A DNA stretch of 64,000 bases from assembly GCF_900115285.1 (NCBI RefSeq), contig NZ_FOYW01000001.1, forward strand, positions 2,639,272 to 2,703,271. The letters are read 5' to 3'. The notes under the pieces were generated by a model. The model ran no database searches and had not been told where the DNA came from. It was given only the letters and a program-made list of their open reading frames with translations. Shown in pieces: positions 8,935 to 18,674 of this stretch; position 1 is the stretch's first letter, and every line of letters starts with the position of its first letter. The stretch is from Marinobacter daqiaonensis (GTDB taxonomy: Bacteria > Pseudomonadota > Gammaproteobacteria > Pseudomonadales > Oleiphilaceae). A program made the position numbers and the translations under genes.

Positions 8935-9684
8935 TCAGTCTGTTGTGGGGGCCTGAAAACCGTACTGCTGGAGAATGTCCTGCGCCGTAATGGTCTGCAG
9001 GAAGTTGGAAAAATTCCGCGCATCCGGATTGTCGGCTCCCTGGCGGGTGATAACCATGGCCATGGCAAGCGGCGAATGCAGGTCCTCATTGATCAGGGCG
9101 AAGGATCGCCCGGCAAGCTCCGGGGAATGGGTAAGCGACCAGGCGATGAGGCCGGCATCCGCGGCGCCGGAAGCCACCATGGCCGCTGCCTGGCCGACAT
9201 TTTCGCCATAGACCAGTTTCGGTTTGACTGCCTGCCAGAGACCGGCGCTCCCCAGGACTTCCAGGGCAGCCTGGCCGTAGGGAGCGTGCCGGGGCTGGGC
9301 AATGGCGATGCGGCGGATATCCTGATCCAGCAGGCCGGCGAGTTCCGGATTGGTGCGGTCCGGCTCCCGATACCAGAGAACCAGCCTGCCCCTGGCATAA
9401 ATGGCCGGCTCCGAGGCGGCGGCACCCAGGGCCACGAGCCGCTCCGGATAGGCGGTATCGGCCGACAGGAACACATCGTAGGGCGCGCCATTGGTGATCT
9501 GTGCCGTCAGCTTGCCGGATGAGCCGAAAATGACGCGGATTCCGGTATCCGGATGTTGCTCCAGGAACGCCTCTTCAAGATCGCCCATCGCCTGCCGGAG
9601 ACTGGACGCGGCGGCGATGGTGAGGGCGTGGACCGACGTGCTGAACAAAAGCATCAGCAGGCTGAACACCAGGGCAATACGCAT
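8935..9684 (-). CDS. modA: Molybdate-binding periplasmic protein ModA
   Basis: A 249-residue periplasmic binding protein with a signal peptide ending near VHA-LT (about residue 21). The mature start LTIAAASSLRQAMGDLEEAF, the GSSGKL loop and the GAPYDVFLSAD segment are hallmarks of ModA, which binds molybdate or tungstate through Ser and backbone amides. It is first in modABC and is transcribed away from the nap operon across a 178-bp gap. No modE gene and no clear ModE box is visible, so molybdate-responsive control is not evident here. Confidence 0.94.
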   Translation of the reverse strand: MRIALVFSLLMLLFSTSVHALTIAAASSLRQAMGDLEEAFLEQHPDTGIRVIFGSSGKLTAQITNGAPYDVFLSADTAYPERLVALGAAASEPAIYARGRLVLWYREPDRTNPELAGLLDQDIRRIAIAQPRHAPYGQAALEVLGSAGLWQAVKPKLVYGENVGQAAAMVASGAADAGLIAWSLTHSPELAGRSFALINEDLHSPLAMAMVITRQGADNPDARNFSNFLQTITAQDILQQYGFQAPTTD

Positions 9685-9790
9685 GGGGGACCGGTTCTCC
9701 GCAATTTTCCAAAGACTACCCTATCTGCCCGGACGTTCAAACAGCAGGTGTCCGGTGGCTGGCAGGCCCCCGGCGACAACTGGCCAGTTT

Positions 9791-9804
9791 TTGATACATA
9801 TCAC
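9791..9804 (+). promoter_or_regulatory. FNR/ANR box upstream of nap
   Basis: TTGATACATATCAC matches the FNR/ANR consensus TTGAT-N4-ATCAA at all but the last base. Its centre at 9797.5 would place a class II start at about 9839, 24 nt before napE. TAGGGT at 9827-9832 is a weak -10 at the expected spacing. It predicts induction of nap under low oxygen. Confidence 0.7.
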
Positions 9805-9862
9805 TTGCGAGATCCCATGCTTAAACTAGGGTTATTACGAATATTCCCGAATTAGGTGGCTT

Positions 9863-10048
9863 ATGGAGCAGGCTCACAACACCGAGAATGACGGCGGCAA
9901 CGACAAGCGCAAGCGCGACGAGCGGCGCTTGTTCCTGTTTCTGGTGATCTTTCTCTTTCCGATACTGGCGGTCGCTGTCGTTGGTGGTTATGGCTTTATC
10001 GTCTGGATGTCGCAGTTGATCCTGGGCCCCCCCGGGCCGCCGGCCTGA
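9863..10048 (+). CDS. napE: Periplasmic nitrate reductase accessory protein NapE
   Basis: A 61-residue protein with a charged cytoplasmic N-terminus, one transmembrane helix (FLFLVIFLFPILAVAVVGGY) and the NapE C-terminal signature GFIVWMSQL followed by GPPGPP. NapE is a small membrane protein of unknown precise role found at the head of many nap operons. It is 9 bp upstream of napF. The ATG follows AGGTGG closely. Confidence 0.9.
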   Translation: MEQAHNTENDGGNDKRKRDERRLFLFLVIFLFPILAVAVVGGYGFIVWMSQLILGPPGPPA

Positions 10049-10057
10049 GGAGTCGCC

Positions 10058-10561
10058 ATGACGGTTTCCCGATCCCGGCGTACCCTGTTTCTTGGCGGAC
10101 GGAGTGCCGTTGCAAGCGAGCGACGTCCGCCATGGACCAGTGACAGCTTCACCGACCTGTGCAGCCGTTGCGGGGATTGCATCCGGGCCTGCCCGGAGCA
10201 GGTGTTGGCACCCGGAGACGGTGGCTTCCCCCAGGTGGTGTTCCGGGGCGAGGGCTGCACCTTTTGTGGTGAGTGTGCCGGGGCCTGCCCCGAGCCGGTG
10301 TTTGACCTGGCCCGGGAAGCTTTCCACTGGAAAGCCACAGTGGGCAACACCTGCCTGGCCCTGAACGGCATTCATTGCCAGAGTTGTCAGGATGCCTGCG
10401 AGCCACGGGCCATCCGTTTCCGCCCCCGGCTCGGCAAGCCCCCGGAGCCCGACATCTCGGAAGATACCTGTACCGGCTGCTTTGCCTGCGCGGCCGTGTG
10501 CCCCCAGGACGCGATCTCTCTGAACACTCCCTCTGAAACCAGGGAAACGAGCCATGCCTGA
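10058..10561 (+). CDS. napF: Ferredoxin-type protein NapF
   Basis: A 167-residue cytoplasmic iron-sulfur protein. Three clear [4Fe-4S] motifs are visible (CSRCGDCIRACP, CTFCGECAGACP and CTGCFACAAVCP), plus an extra Cys-rich segment CQSCQDACEP, giving the NapF pattern. The N-terminus keeps the family's basic SRRTLFLGG stretch. NapF acts in maturation of NapA before export, probably helping to load its iron-sulfur cluster. Its last codons overlap napD by 8 bp. Confidence 0.94.
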   Translation: MTVSRSRRTLFLGGRSAVASERRPPWTSDSFTDLCSRCGDCIRACPEQVLAPGDGGFPQVVFRGEGCTFCGECAGACPEPVFDLAREAFHWKATVGNTCLALNGIHCQSCQDACEPRAIRFRPRLGKPPEPDISEDTCTGCFACAAVCPQDAISLNTPSETRETSHA

Positions 10562-10862
10562 CATCACCGACTCTCCTGAAGTGCATATCGCCAGCTTTAT
10601 CGTTCATTTTCACAACGCCCAGCGGGATTCCCTGGAGCGGTTTCTGAAGGCGGAAGCCGATCTGGAGGTCCAGCCATCGGATCCGCCCGGCGATGGCAGG
10701 CTGGTCGTCGTCTGTGAAGGGCCACACCAGGGACACATCCTGGATCGGATGGACGCCATCGAGCAGGTACCGGGTGTGCTGGGCTGCTCACTGGTCTACC
10801 ACGAGGTCATGAGCGCCCGGGAAGCGGAGCAGGAGCTGATCAGCGAAGTGATCAGCGGCTGA
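10554..10862 (+). CDS. napD: NapA-specific chaperone NapD
   Basis: A 102-residue cytoplasmic chaperone with a ferredoxin-like fold. The start [17 protein letters not shown] and the segment [15 protein letters not shown] match NapD. NapD binds the twin-arginine signal of NapA and holds back export until the molybdenum cofactor is in place. It overlaps napF by 8 bp and is 55 bp upstream of napA. Confidence 0.93.
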   Translation: MPDITDSPEVHIASFIVHFHNAQRDSLERFLKAEADLEVQPSDPPGDGRLVVVCEGPHQGHILDRMDAIEQVPGVLGCSLVYHEVMSAREAEQELISEVISG

Positions 10863-10917
10863 AAGACGTGAACCTTGCCCCGCCGAGGGCAACCAGTATA
10901 AGAACAGGGATACGATC

Positions 10918-13425
10918 ATGAAACTGACCCGTCGAGAATTCGCCAAGGCGAATGCCGTGGTGGCGGCTTCTGCTGCCGCCGGACTGTCCGTGCCCGCTGC
11001 TGCCAGCAATCTGGTGACCAACCGGGAGCTGACGGAGCTGCAATGGAGCAAGGCGCCGTGCCGCTTCTGTGGAACCGGCTGCTCCGTCATGGTGGCCACC
11101 AAGGAAGGCCGGATCGTTGCCACCCACGGGGATACCCGGTCCGAGGTGAACCGCGGCCTCAACTGTGTGAAAGGCTACTTCCTCTCCAAGATCCTCTATG
11201 GTCATGACAGGCTCACCAGGCCGCTGCTGCGCAAGCGTAATGGCGAATACCACAAGGAGGGTGAGTTTGAGGAAGTGGACTGGGATGAGGCCCTGGACAT
11301 CATGGCGGAGAAATTCACCTCTGCGATCCAGGAATATGGTCCCGAGAGTGTGGGAATGTTCGGCTCTGGGCAGTGGACCATCTGGGAGGGGTACGCCGGC
11401 CTCAAGCTGTTCAAGGGCGGTTTCCGCAGCAACAATATCGACCCCAATGCCCGCCACTGCATGGCCTCGGCTGTGGGGGGCTTCATGCGGACCTTCGGTG
11501 CCGATGAACCCATGGGAGTCTACGACGACATTGAGAGTGCCGATGCCTTCGTGCTCTGGGGCTCCAACATGGCGGAAATGCATCCGATTCTCTGGACCCG
11601 GGTCACCGACCGCCGCCTGTCCAATCCCGACACCACCGAAGTGGCGGTGCTTTCCACTTTCAAGCATCGCTGCTTCGATCTGGCAGACCACTCCCTGATC
11701 ATGCACCCCCACGCGGATATCGCGATCCTCAACTTCATCGCCAATTACATCATCCAGAACGATGCGGTAAACCAGGACTTTGTCGGCAGGCACACCAATT
11801 TTGTTCGTGGTGTCGCCGATATCGGCTATGGCCTGCGGCCGGAAGATCCCAGGGAGCAGGCGGCAGCCAATGCCGACAACCCCAATGACTGGGGCCCCAT
11901 GAGCTTCGAGGAGTTCGCCGATTTCGTCAAACCCTTCACCGCCGAGCTGGCGTCCGAGGTGTCCGGTGTGCCGGTGGACCGGCTCAATACCCTCGCGGAA
12001 ATCTACGCCAATCCTGACAAGCGGGTGATGACGTTCTGGACCATGGGCGTCAACCAGCACACCCGGGGCGTATGGGTAAACAACCTGATCTACAATCTGC
12101 ACCTGCTCACCGGCAAGATCTCCAGGCCGGGCAACAGCCCCTTCTCCCTGACCGGTCAGCCATCGGCCTGTGGTACCGCCCGGGAAGTGGGCACCTTCGC
12201 CCACCGCCTGCCGGCGGACATGGTGGTCACCAATCCGGAGCACCGTGCCAAGGCGGAAAAGATCTGGAAACTGCCGGATGGGACCATTCCGGCAAAACCC
12301 GGTTACCACGCGGTCCTGCAGAGCCGGATGCTCAAGGACAGCAAGTTGCGGGTGTACTGGACCCAGGTCACCAACAACATCCAGGCCGGTCCCAATACAA
12401 TGCAGGAAACCCTGCCGGGCTGGCGCAATCCGGACACTTTCGTGATCGTCTCGGATATCTATCCCACGGTATCGGCCCAGGCCGCGGACCTGATCCTGCC
12501 TGCAGCCGGCTGGGTGGAGAAGGAGGGCGCCTATGGCAACGCCGAGCGGCGCACCCAGTTCTGGCACCAGCTGGTGTCGCCGCCCGGGGAAGCCCGCTCC
12601 GACCTCTGGCAGACCATTGAGCTGTCCCGTCGCATCAGGGTGGCGGATGTGTGGCCCGAGGAGCAACTCGCCAAGGCGCCGGAGTTCCGTAACAAGACCC
12701 TTTACGACATCCTGTTCCGCAATGGCCAGGTGGACCGCTACCCCCTAAACGACGTGGACAGAAATTACCTGAACGAGGAATCCGAGCATTTCGGTTTCTA
12801 CATTCACAAGGGGCTCTTTGAGGAATACGCCAGGTTCGGTGCCGGCAAGGGCAAGGACCTGGCGGATTTCGAGACCTATCACCAGACCCGGGGCCTGCGC
12901 TGGCCCGTGGTGGACGGCGAGGAAACCCTCTGGCGCTACCGCGAGGGCTCTGACCCCTACGTGGAGGAGGGCGCGGGCTTCCAGTTCTACGGTACGCCGG
13001 ACAACCGGGCCCGCATCTTCGCTGTTCCGGACGAGCCCCCGGCGGAATCCCCGGACGAGGAATATCCGTTCTGGCTGTCCACCGGCCGGGTGCTGGAGCA
13101 CTGGCACACCGGCTCCATGACACGACGGGTCGGCGAGCTTCACAAGGCGGTTCCCCATGCACTTCTTTATATGAACAGCGAGGACGTCCAGGAGAGGGGC
13201 TGGCGCCGTGGCAGCGAAGTGCGGGTGATCAGCCGCCGTGGAGAGACGCGCCTGAGGGTGGAAACCCGTGGCCGCGTCAGCGTGCCGCGAGGCCTGGTCT
13301 ACGTGCCTTTCTTCGATGCCGGACGGCTGATCAACAAGGTGACGCTGGATGCGACGGACCCCATCTCCAAGCAAACCGATTTCAAGAAGTGCGCCGTTCG
13401 TCTGGAACTGGTCAGTCTGGCCTGA
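10918..13425 (+). CDS. napA: Periplasmic nitrate reductase catalytic subunit NapA
   Basis: An 835-residue molybdoenzyme that reduces nitrate to nitrite in the periplasm. A Tat signal (TRREFAKAN, then a hydrophobic Ala-rich stretch) ends near residue 30. The [4Fe-4S] ligands are Cys48, Cys51, Cys55 and Cys83 (CRFCGTGC and LNCVKG). The molybdenum ligand is Cys181 in [10 protein letters not shown], where Cys marks NapA as opposed to Ser or Sec relatives. The Mo-bisMGD binding regions continue to the C-terminal domain. It receives electrons from NapC through NapB. Length and order in napEFDABC are typical. Confidence 0.97.
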   Translation: MKLTRREFAKANAVVAASAAAGLSVPAAASNLVTNRELTELQWSKAPCRFCGTGCSVMVATKEGRIVATHGDTRSEVNRGLNCVKGYFLSKILYGHDRLTRPLLRKRNGEYHKEGEFEEVDWDEALDIMAEKFTSAIQEYGPESVGMFGSGQWTIWEGYAGLKLFKGGFRSNNIDPNARHCMASAVGGFMRTFGADEPMGVYDDIESADAFVLWGSNMAEMHPILWTRVTDRRLSNPDTTEVAVLSTFKHRCFDLADHSLIMHPHADIAILNFIANYIIQNDAVNQDFVGRHTNFVRGVADIGYGLRPEDPREQAAANADNPNDWGPMSFEEFADFVKPFTAELASEVSGVPVDRLNTLAEIYANPDKRVMTFWTMGVNQHTRGVWVNNLIYNLHLLTGKISRPGNSPFSLTGQPSACGTAREVGTFAHRLPADMVVTNPEHRAKAEKIWKLPDGTIPAKPGYHAVLQSRMLKDSKLRVYWTQVTNNIQAGPNTMQETLPGWRNPDTFVIVSDIYPTVSAQAADLILPAAGWVEKEGAYGNAERRTQFWHQLVSPPGEARSDLWQTIELSRRIRVADVWPEEQLAKAPEFRNKTLYDILFRNGQVDRYPLNDVDRNYLNEESEHFGFYIHKGLFEEYARFGAGKGKDLADFETYHQTRGLRWPVVDGEETLWRYREGSDPYVEEGAGFQFYGTPDNRARIFAVPDEPPAESPDEEYPFWLSTGRVLEHWHTGSMTRRVGELHKAVPHALLYMNSEDVQERGWRRGSEVRVISRRGETRLRVETRGRVSVPRGLVYVPFFDAGRLINKVTLDATDPISKQTDFKKCAVRLELVSLA

Positions 13426-13437
13426 GGAGGAGCCCTG

Positions 13438-13935
13438 ATGAAAACCGTTATCCTGCGTGTTACCGCTGCTCTGGCCATCACCGGCCTGCTGTGCCTTTCC
13501 GCGATCTCCTCTGCCCAGGACCAGCGGCTCTCGCCTCCCGCACCGGACGGGTTGCGCATGGGCGGAACCCTCGCTGAAACCATGCCGGCGCCTCCCATTG
13601 CCGGTGATCCCCGCACGGTGGAGCGGGAGGTGCGCAACTACCCCGAGCAGCCGCCGGTGATCCCCCATGTGATTCGCGACTACCAGGTGGACCGTCGCTT
13701 CAACCGCTGCCTCGACTGCCACAGTCGCGAAGACGCGGTGGAGGCCGGCGCGCCCATGGTCAGCATCACTCACTTCATGGACCGGGAGGGCCAGGTCCGG
13801 GCGGCGGTTACCCCCCGTCGCTACTTCTGCACCCAGTGCCATGTGCCCCAGACCGATGCAAAGCCGCTGGTGGAATCGGACTTCTGGCCGGCGGAGAAGG
13901 TGATCCGTGAGGCCATCAGGGGGGATAAGCAATGA
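13438..13935 (+). CDS. napB: Diheme cytochrome c subunit NapB
   Basis: A 165-residue periplasmic cytochrome with a Sec signal (to about residue 23). Two heme-binding motifs are present, CLDCH and CTQCH, with distal His candidates in MVSITHFM and nearby. NapB passes electrons from NapC to NapA and forms a tight complex with NapA. It starts 12 bp after napA, with GGAGGAG just upstream, and its stop overlaps napC as ATGA. Confidence 0.95.
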   Translation: MKTVILRVTAALAITGLLCLSAISSAQDQRLSPPAPDGLRMGGTLAETMPAPPIAGDPRTVEREVRNYPEQPPVIPHVIRDYQVDRRFNRCLDCHSREDAVEAGAPMVSITHFMDREGQVRAAVTPRRYFCTQCHVPQTDAKPLVESDFWPAEKVIREAIRGDKQ

Positions 13936-14522
13936 AGCGATGGCTCAGGCGTTACTGGGACCTGTTGCGCAAACCCAGTGTCCATTACAGCCTGGGGTTT
14001 CTTACCCTGGGCGGCTTTATTGCCGGTATTATCTTCTGGGGTGGGTTCAACACCGCCATGGAAGCCACCAATACCGAGGCTTTCTGCACCAGTTGCCATG
14101 AAATGTATGCCAATCCCTATCAGGAACTCCAGGGCACCATCCACTGGAGCAACCGCTCGGGGGTAAGGGCCACCTGTTCCGACTGCCATGTGCCCCATGA
14201 GTGGACCCACAAGATCGCCCGTAAGATGGAAGCATCGAAGGAAGTCTGGGGCTGGATTTTCGGCACCATCGATACCGAGGAAAAATACGAGGAAAAGCGT
14301 CTGGAACTGGCCCAGCGGGAATGGCACCGGCTGAAGGCCAACGACTCACTGGAGTGCCGCAACTGCCATGAGTTCGAGTCCATGGACTTCACCCTGCAGG
14401 AGGAGCGCGCAGCGCAGGCTCACTCCACGGCCCTGGCCGGAGGGGACAAGACCTGCATCGACTGTCACAAGGGCATCGCCCACGAGTTGCCAGACATGGC
14501 CGGGGCCACCCTGGTCCAGTAA
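13932..14522 (+). CDS. napC: Membrane tetraheme quinol dehydrogenase NapC
   Basis: A 196-residue NapC/NirT family cytochrome. One N-terminal membrane anchor ([20 protein letters not shown]) is followed by a periplasmic domain with four c-type heme motifs: CTSCH, CSDCH, CRNCH and CIDCH. It oxidises quinol in the membrane and passes electrons to NapB. It is last in napEFDABC; no napGH is present, so NapC is the only quinol entry visible. It is convergent with the DUF1415 gene 20 bp away. Confidence 0.95.
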   Translation: MKRWLRRYWDLLRKPSVHYSLGFLTLGGFIAGIIFWGGFNTAMEATNTEAFCTSCHEMYANPYQELQGTIHWSNRSGVRATCSDCHVPHEWTHKIARKMEASKEVWGWIFGTIDTEEKYEEKRLELAQREWHRLKANDSLECRNCHEFESMDFTLQEERAAQAHSTALAGGDKTCIDCHKGIAHELPDMAGATLVQ

Positions 14523-14542
14523 ACACGGCCTCGCGGGGCTGG

Positions 14543-15112
14543 TCAGGACTCGCCGGGGTCTGACGTGGCCCTGGCCAGGCAGGCCGCCAGCATGGACTGC
14601 ATGGCGGCAAGCCCCAGGTTTTCCACCCGCTCGATATTGCGCTCGGGAATGGCAGCGGTATCGGGATAGCGCGCAATGGCCTCTTCCAGGCTGTCCTCCC
14701 GTAGCAGATGGAGCATCGGGTAGGGGGAGCGGTTGGTGTAGTTTTCCACGTCCTCCGCTTCCGTGCCGGCAAAGCGGTAATCGGGATGGAAGCTGGCGAT
14801 CTGCACGACACCCTCCAGCTCCATGGCCTCCAGAAGCCCGTCGGTCAGGGCCAGGAAATCGTTGTAGTCGTGGAAGGCCCGCAGTGCTAGCGGGTGGACG
14901 AGCAGAGTGGTCTCAATCGAGTCGTCCCGGACCAACCGCTCCAGCTCCTCCACCAGAGCCTCCAGCAAGGCTTCCTCGGTCTCCGCTCCGGTCACCGCAA
15001 AGCGGACGGTTTCGTTGACCAGCTCGCGGCGGGCAAAGGGGCACAGGTTTAGGCCGACGACCACATCCTCAACCCACTGCCGGGTGGCCTTTATGGCCAT
15101 CTGGTGATTCAT
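14543..15112 (-). CDS. DUF1415 family protein
   Basis: A soluble protein of 189 residues, with no signal or membrane segment. The stretch TRQWVEDVVVGLNLCPFAR and later SPYPMLHLLRE match the DUF1415 family as I recall it. Its biochemical role is not established. The ATG at 15112 is chosen because GGGAG lies 6 nt before it; an ATG five codons upstream is also in frame. It is convergent with napC but unlikely to be part of nitrate respiration. Confidence 0.8.
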   Translation of the reverse strand: MNHQMAIKATRQWVEDVVVGLNLCPFARRELVNETVRFAVTGAETEEALLEALVEELERLVRDDSIETTLLVHPLALRAFHDYNDFLALTDGLLEAMELEGVVQIASFHPDYRFAGTEAEDVENYTNRSPYPMLHLLREDSLEEAIARYPDTAAIPERNIERVENLGLAAMQSMLAACLARATSDPGES

Positions 15113-15187
15113 GGACTCTCCCGCCATCTGATTACAATTCCTTACTCTGGATGAGGTTTTCCGCTGATATTATTCGGCCCGATTGAC

Positions 15188-15214
15188 TAAAGTCATGACG
15201 ATTCCGGCCGTTAC
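15188..15214 (+). promoter_or_regulatory. Sigma-28 (FliA)-type promoter for the PAS chemoreceptor
   Basis: TAAAGT at 15188, then 15 nt after TAAA, then GCCGTTAC (15207-15214), close to the FliA consensus TAAA-N15-GCCGATAA (six of eight in the -10). It lies about 75 nt before the chemoreceptor ATG at 15291 and argues against the in-frame TTG at 15183, which would precede the promoter. Confidence 0.6.
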
Positions 15215-15290
15215 CGGACATGGATCCCGTCGGCCCATGGCCTCTTCGATATACCCCCGTAAAACCGCCCAGCAAGGATATTCCGCCATT

Positions 15291-16862
15291 ATGCGCAATA
15301 ACGGCCCTGTTACCCAACGCGAAGTCACCATGAAGCCGGGGAGCCGGCTGATTACCATCACCAACCTCAAGGGGGTGATCACCTATTGCAACGATGACTT
15401 CGTGGAGATCAGCGGCTTCAGCCGGGAGGAGTTGCTGGGTCAGGCCCACAACATTATCCGTCACCCTGACATGCCCCAGGCCGTGTTCAAGCTGATGTGG
15501 GACCTGCTCAAAGAGGGCAAGCCCTTCATGGGTGTGGTCAAGAACCGCAGCAAGAATGGCGATCATTACTGGGTCAGTGCTTACGTTACGCCAATTCTGG
15601 AGGGTGGCAAAATCACCGGTTATGAGTCGGTGCGCGTTGCGCCTACCCGGGCGCAGGTGGCCCGCGCCGAGCGGCTGTATCGGCGCCTCTCCCAGGGCAG
15701 GCCGGCAATCAGTGTCACCGACAGGCTGGCGGCGGTCTCCCGCCTGTGCTGGCCCATGGTTGCGCCCCTGGCCGCGGGCCTGGCTGCCCTTGCATGGGGT
15801 GAGTTCTGGCCGGGCGTTGTGCTGATGGTGCTTGGCGCGGGGCTGGGGTGTGCGCTGTACGGCATGTCAATCAACAGTCGGCTGTCCCGACTCCTCGAAC
15901 TGCGCCCGGAAGCTTTCCGGGACCCCCTGGTCGCCCGCACCTATACCGATGACAGCGGCCGCTTCGCCGAGCTGGGCATGGTGCTGATGAGTGAAAAAGC
16001 CAGAATCCGGACGGCCCTGACCCGAATCGAGGACCGCGCGGAAGATTTGCTGCGCACGGCGCGTGAAGGCTACGAGTTGATTGCGGAAAGTGCCGGCGCC
16101 ATTGAGCGGCAGCGTCAGGAAACCGATCAGACCGCGTCCGCCATGAACGAAATGACTGCCTCCATCCAGGATGTGACGGGCACCGTCAACCGGAACGCCG
16201 CTGACGCCGAGCAGGCCAGTGGACTTGCCCGGAATGGCGGTCGCCTGAGTGGCGAGGCGTTACAGGCCATCGAGCAGTTGGTGAGCCAGGGTACCACCAT
16301 CGGCGAGAGCATCAGTCGCCTGGGCGAGTCCACGAACCGGATCGGGGAGGCCGCGCAACTGATTTCCGACATCGCTGATCAGACCAACCTGCTGGCGCTC
16401 AATGCCGCCATCGAGGCGGCCCGTGCCGGCGAACAGGGCCGCGGCTTCGCGGTGGTGGCCGACGAAGTCCGTTCCCTGGCCCAGCGCACACGCCAGTCCA
16501 CGGTGTCCATCCACGAGGTGATCGAGCGTTTCCAGGGCCAGGTGGAGGAAGTCATGGCCGCGACCCGACGGGGCGAGGAAATCGGCAACCTGGGCCTGGG
16601 AAGGGTTCGTGAGACGGAGGCTGCCCTTCAGGAAATCATGCATACCGTCGAAGGTATTTCCGACAGTTTCATGAGTATGTCGGCCACTTTCGAGGAACAG
16701 ACCCAGGTGTCCGACGAAATCAATCAGCAGGTGGTCAGCATCGCCAGCCTGGCGGATACCAGCACGGAAAAAGCGGGCGGCGCCCGTGCCGCCAGCGATA
16801 CCATCAGCCAGCACTCGCATAGTCTGAACGACCTGGTGGCACGCTTCGTTACTCAGGAGTAA
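15291..16862 (+). CDS. Aer-like chemoreceptor (PAS + methyl-accepting domain)
   Basis: A 523-residue energy or redox taxis receptor. The N-terminus [12 protein letters not shown] and the PAS core (about 20-110; [25 protein letters not shown]) match Aer-type receptors that bind FAD. Hydrophobic segments around 148-190 anchor it without a periplasmic domain. The C-terminal signalling domain has the conserved hairpin tip [20 protein letters not shown] and [17 protein letters not shown]. It should signal to CheA/CheW. The sigma-28-like promoter fits flagellar co-expression. A GC-rich terminator follows the gene. Confidence 0.92.
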   Translation: MRNNGPVTQREVTMKPGSRLITITNLKGVITYCNDDFVEISGFSREELLGQAHNIIRHPDMPQAVFKLMWDLLKEGKPFMGVVKNRSKNGDHYWVSAYVTPILEGGKITGYESVRVAPTRAQVARAERLYRRLSQGRPAISVTDRLAAVSRLCWPMVAPLAAGLAALAWGEFWPGVVLMVLGAGLGCALYGMSINSRLSRLLELRPEAFRDPLVARTYTDDSGRFAELGMVLMSEKARIRTALTRIEDRAEDLLRTAREGYELIAESAGAIERQRQETDQTASAMNEMTASIQDVTGTVNRNAADAEQASGLARNGGRLSGEALQAIEQLVSQGTTIGESISRLGESTNRIGEAAQLISDIADQTNLLALNAAIEAARAGEQGRGFAVVADEVRSLAQRTRQSTVSIHEVIERFQGQVEEVMAATRRGEEIGNLGLGRVRETEAALQEIMHTVEGISDSFMSMSATFEEQTQVSDEINQQVVSIASLADTSTEKAGGARAASDTISQHSHSLNDLVARFVTQE

Positions 16863-16884
16863 CCGGCTCTGCGCCCCTGATGCC

Positions 16885-16911
16885 CGCGCCGGACAACCTC
16901 CGGCGCGTTTT
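16885..16911 (+). terminator. Rho-independent terminator after the PAS chemoreceptor
   Basis: An 8-bp stem CGCGCCGG/CCGGCGCG (16885-16892 with 16900-16907), a 7-nt loop and TTTT at 16908-16911, 23 nt after the chemoreceptor stop. Confidence 0.85.
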
Positions 16912-17094
16912 CGAACTGGCCACCTGTTTGCGTTGTTTTACAGATCAGCCGGGACCGGCGGTGGTATTAGCGGCCCCGGACTGGCAGAATCCGCCCCCAA
17001 TCGCCGGTATCACGCAGGGAACCCCCTGACCGGCTACGCTCATTCAAGCATTGCTGATGCTTTCAAACCGCATACGTATACAGGATTGAAACCC

Positions 17095-18468
17095 ATGTCT
17101 GATTCTAGTCCGGCCAGTCGCGGCAACTGGTCATCCCGCATGGCCTTTATTCTGGCCGCAGCGGGCTCCGCTGTTGGCCTTGGCAATATCTGGAAGTTCC
17201 CCTACATCACCGGTGAAAATGGTGGTGGTGCGTTTGTTCTGGTGTACCTTGCCTGTATTGCCGTGCTCGGCATACCCATCATGATGGCCGAGGTGTTCAT
17301 TGGCCGTAATGGTGCCCGCAATCCCATTGCCAGCATGCGCCTTGTGGCTGAGCGCAACCTCGCCAATCCGGCCTGGCGGGTATCCGCCATCGTGGGTGTG
17401 CTGGCTGCGTTCGTTATCCTCTCCTTCTACTCCGTGATCGGTGGCTGGTCCGCTTCCTACGTGGTGCATTCTGCCATGGGGGATTTCGCCGGGCAGGATG
17501 CGGATGCGGTGGGCACGCTGTTTGGCAACCTGCTGGCAAGTCCGGGTATCCTGCTGTTCTGGCACACTGTGTTCATGGCGCTGGTGATTTTCGTGGTGTC
17601 GCGGGGCCTGAAGTCGGGCCTTGAGCGGGCGGCCAAGATCCTGATGCCAGCCCTGTTCCTGCTGCTGCTGCTGGTCGTGGCCTATGCCACCACCACGGGG
17701 CACTTCGGCCAGGCGGTCAGCTTCCTGTTCACGCCGGACTTCAGCAAGCTTACCTGGGAAGCTGCACTGGTTGCCCTGGGCCAGGCCTTCTTTACCATGA
17801 GCCTGGGCATGGCCATCATGATGGCCTACGGCTCCTACCTGGGTAAGGACGTGTCCATTGGCCGGGCGGCCGTGGGGGTCGGTATCACCGACACCCTGGT
17901 GGCGTTGCTGGCCGGTCTGGCCATCTTCCCCTTCGTGTTCGCCAACGGCCTCGAGGCCGGCCAGGGCCCCGGGCTGATCTTTGTCACACTGCCGCTGGCA
18001 TTCGGCCAGATGCCCCTGGGGGTGGTGTTCGCCACGATCTTCTTTGTGCTGCTGCTGTTCGCAGCCTGGACATCCGGCATTTCGCTGCTGGAGCCGGTGA
18101 CCGAGTGGGTGGAGGAAAAAATGGCCATCACCCGCACCAGTGCCGCGATTCTTTCCGGTCTTGCCTGCTGGGCTCTTGGCTTCGCCTCCATCCTGTCCCT
18201 CAATGTCTGGTCTGATGTCTACCCGCTCGGTATGTTCGACCGTTTCGCCGAGACCGGCATCCTGGACCTGCTCGACTTCTTTACCGCCAATATCATGCTG
18301 CCCCTTTCCGGTCTGCTGACCGCGCTGTTTGTGGGCTGGTGTGTTGCCAAAGAGTCACTGAAGGCGGATATGGCCATGTCCCAGGGCATGTTCACCCTCT
18401 GGCTGACCCTGCTCCGTTACGTGACCCCGCTGGCGGTGCTGGCGGTGTTTGTCTACAACCTGATGTAA
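17095..18468 (+). CDS. Sodium-dependent transporter, NSS/SNF family
   Basis: A 457-residue inner-membrane symporter with about eleven or twelve helices. The first helix has the family signature SAVGLGNIWKFPYITGENGG, which holds the sodium and substrate site. Bacterial members such as LeuT and MhsT carry amino acids with sodium; the actual substrate here is unknown. The ATG at 17095 is preferred because the signature then begins about residue 24, as in relatives, and AGGA lies about 10 nt upstream; the longer open frame to 16933 lacks support. Single gene, with a weak GC hairpin (18491-18509) after the stop. Confidence 0.92.
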   Translation: MSDSSPASRGNWSSRMAFILAAAGSAVGLGNIWKFPYITGENGGGAFVLVYLACIAVLGIPIMMAEVFIGRNGARNPIASMRLVAERNLANPAWRVSAIVGVLAAFVILSFYSVIGGWSASYVVHSAMGDFAGQDADAVGTLFGNLLASPGILLFWHTVFMALVIFVVSRGLKSGLERAAKILMPALFLLLLLVVAYATTTGHFGQAVSFLFTPDFSKLTWEAALVALGQAFFTMSLGMAIMMAYGSYLGKDVSIGRAAVGVGITDTLVALLAGLAIFPFVFANGLEAGQGPGLIFVTLPLAFGQMPLGVVFATIFFVLLLFAAWTSGISLLEPVTEWVEEKMAITRTSAAILSGLACWALGFASILSLNVWSDVYPLGMFDRFAETGILDLLDFFTANIMLPLSGLLTALFVGWCVAKESLKADMAMSQGMFTLWLTLLRYVTPLAVLAVFVYNLM

Positions 18469-18628
18469 CCCCAAGAAGATGATTGGGACATCCCCGGTAT
18501 TTCCGGGGGTGCTCCTCATTCATGCATGTCATCTGTTCTCCTCCAGTCGGCGTAATCAGATCACACTCCTGAGAATCACTCGCTTACCCCACGTCAGGTA
18601 ATCATTGTGTCTTCGCGGGTGGTGACGT

Positions 18629-18653
18629 GCAGGTACCCCGACCAGGTACCTGC
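18629..18653. repeat. 9-bp inverted repeat in the leader of the GGDEF-EAL gene
   Basis: GCAGGTACC (18629-18637) and GGTACCTGC (18645-18653) are perfect reverse complements with a 7-nt loop, ending 21 nt before the ATG at 18675. It could be an operator or a leader hairpin just ahead of the GGAG ribosome binding site. Confidence 0.6.
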
Positions 18654-18674
18654 GGCAGAACTGGAGTAACTGTG

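Noticed and set aside
10852..12666. Long minus-strand open frame of about 600 codons opposite napA
   Set aside because: It is antisense to a complete, motif-verified napA and has low-complexity His/Gly/Gln-rich composition typical of the reverse frame of GC-rich genes.
15183..15290. N-terminal extension of the PAS chemoreceptor from a TTG
   Set aside because: The sigma-28-like promoter at 15188-15214 lies inside it, and Aer-type proteins begin with the MRNN-like sequence at 15291.
18491..18509. GC hairpin CCCCGG-TATTT-CCGGGG after the sodium-dependent transporter
   Set aside because: Stem is only 6 bp and no T-run follows, so I do not list it as a terminator.
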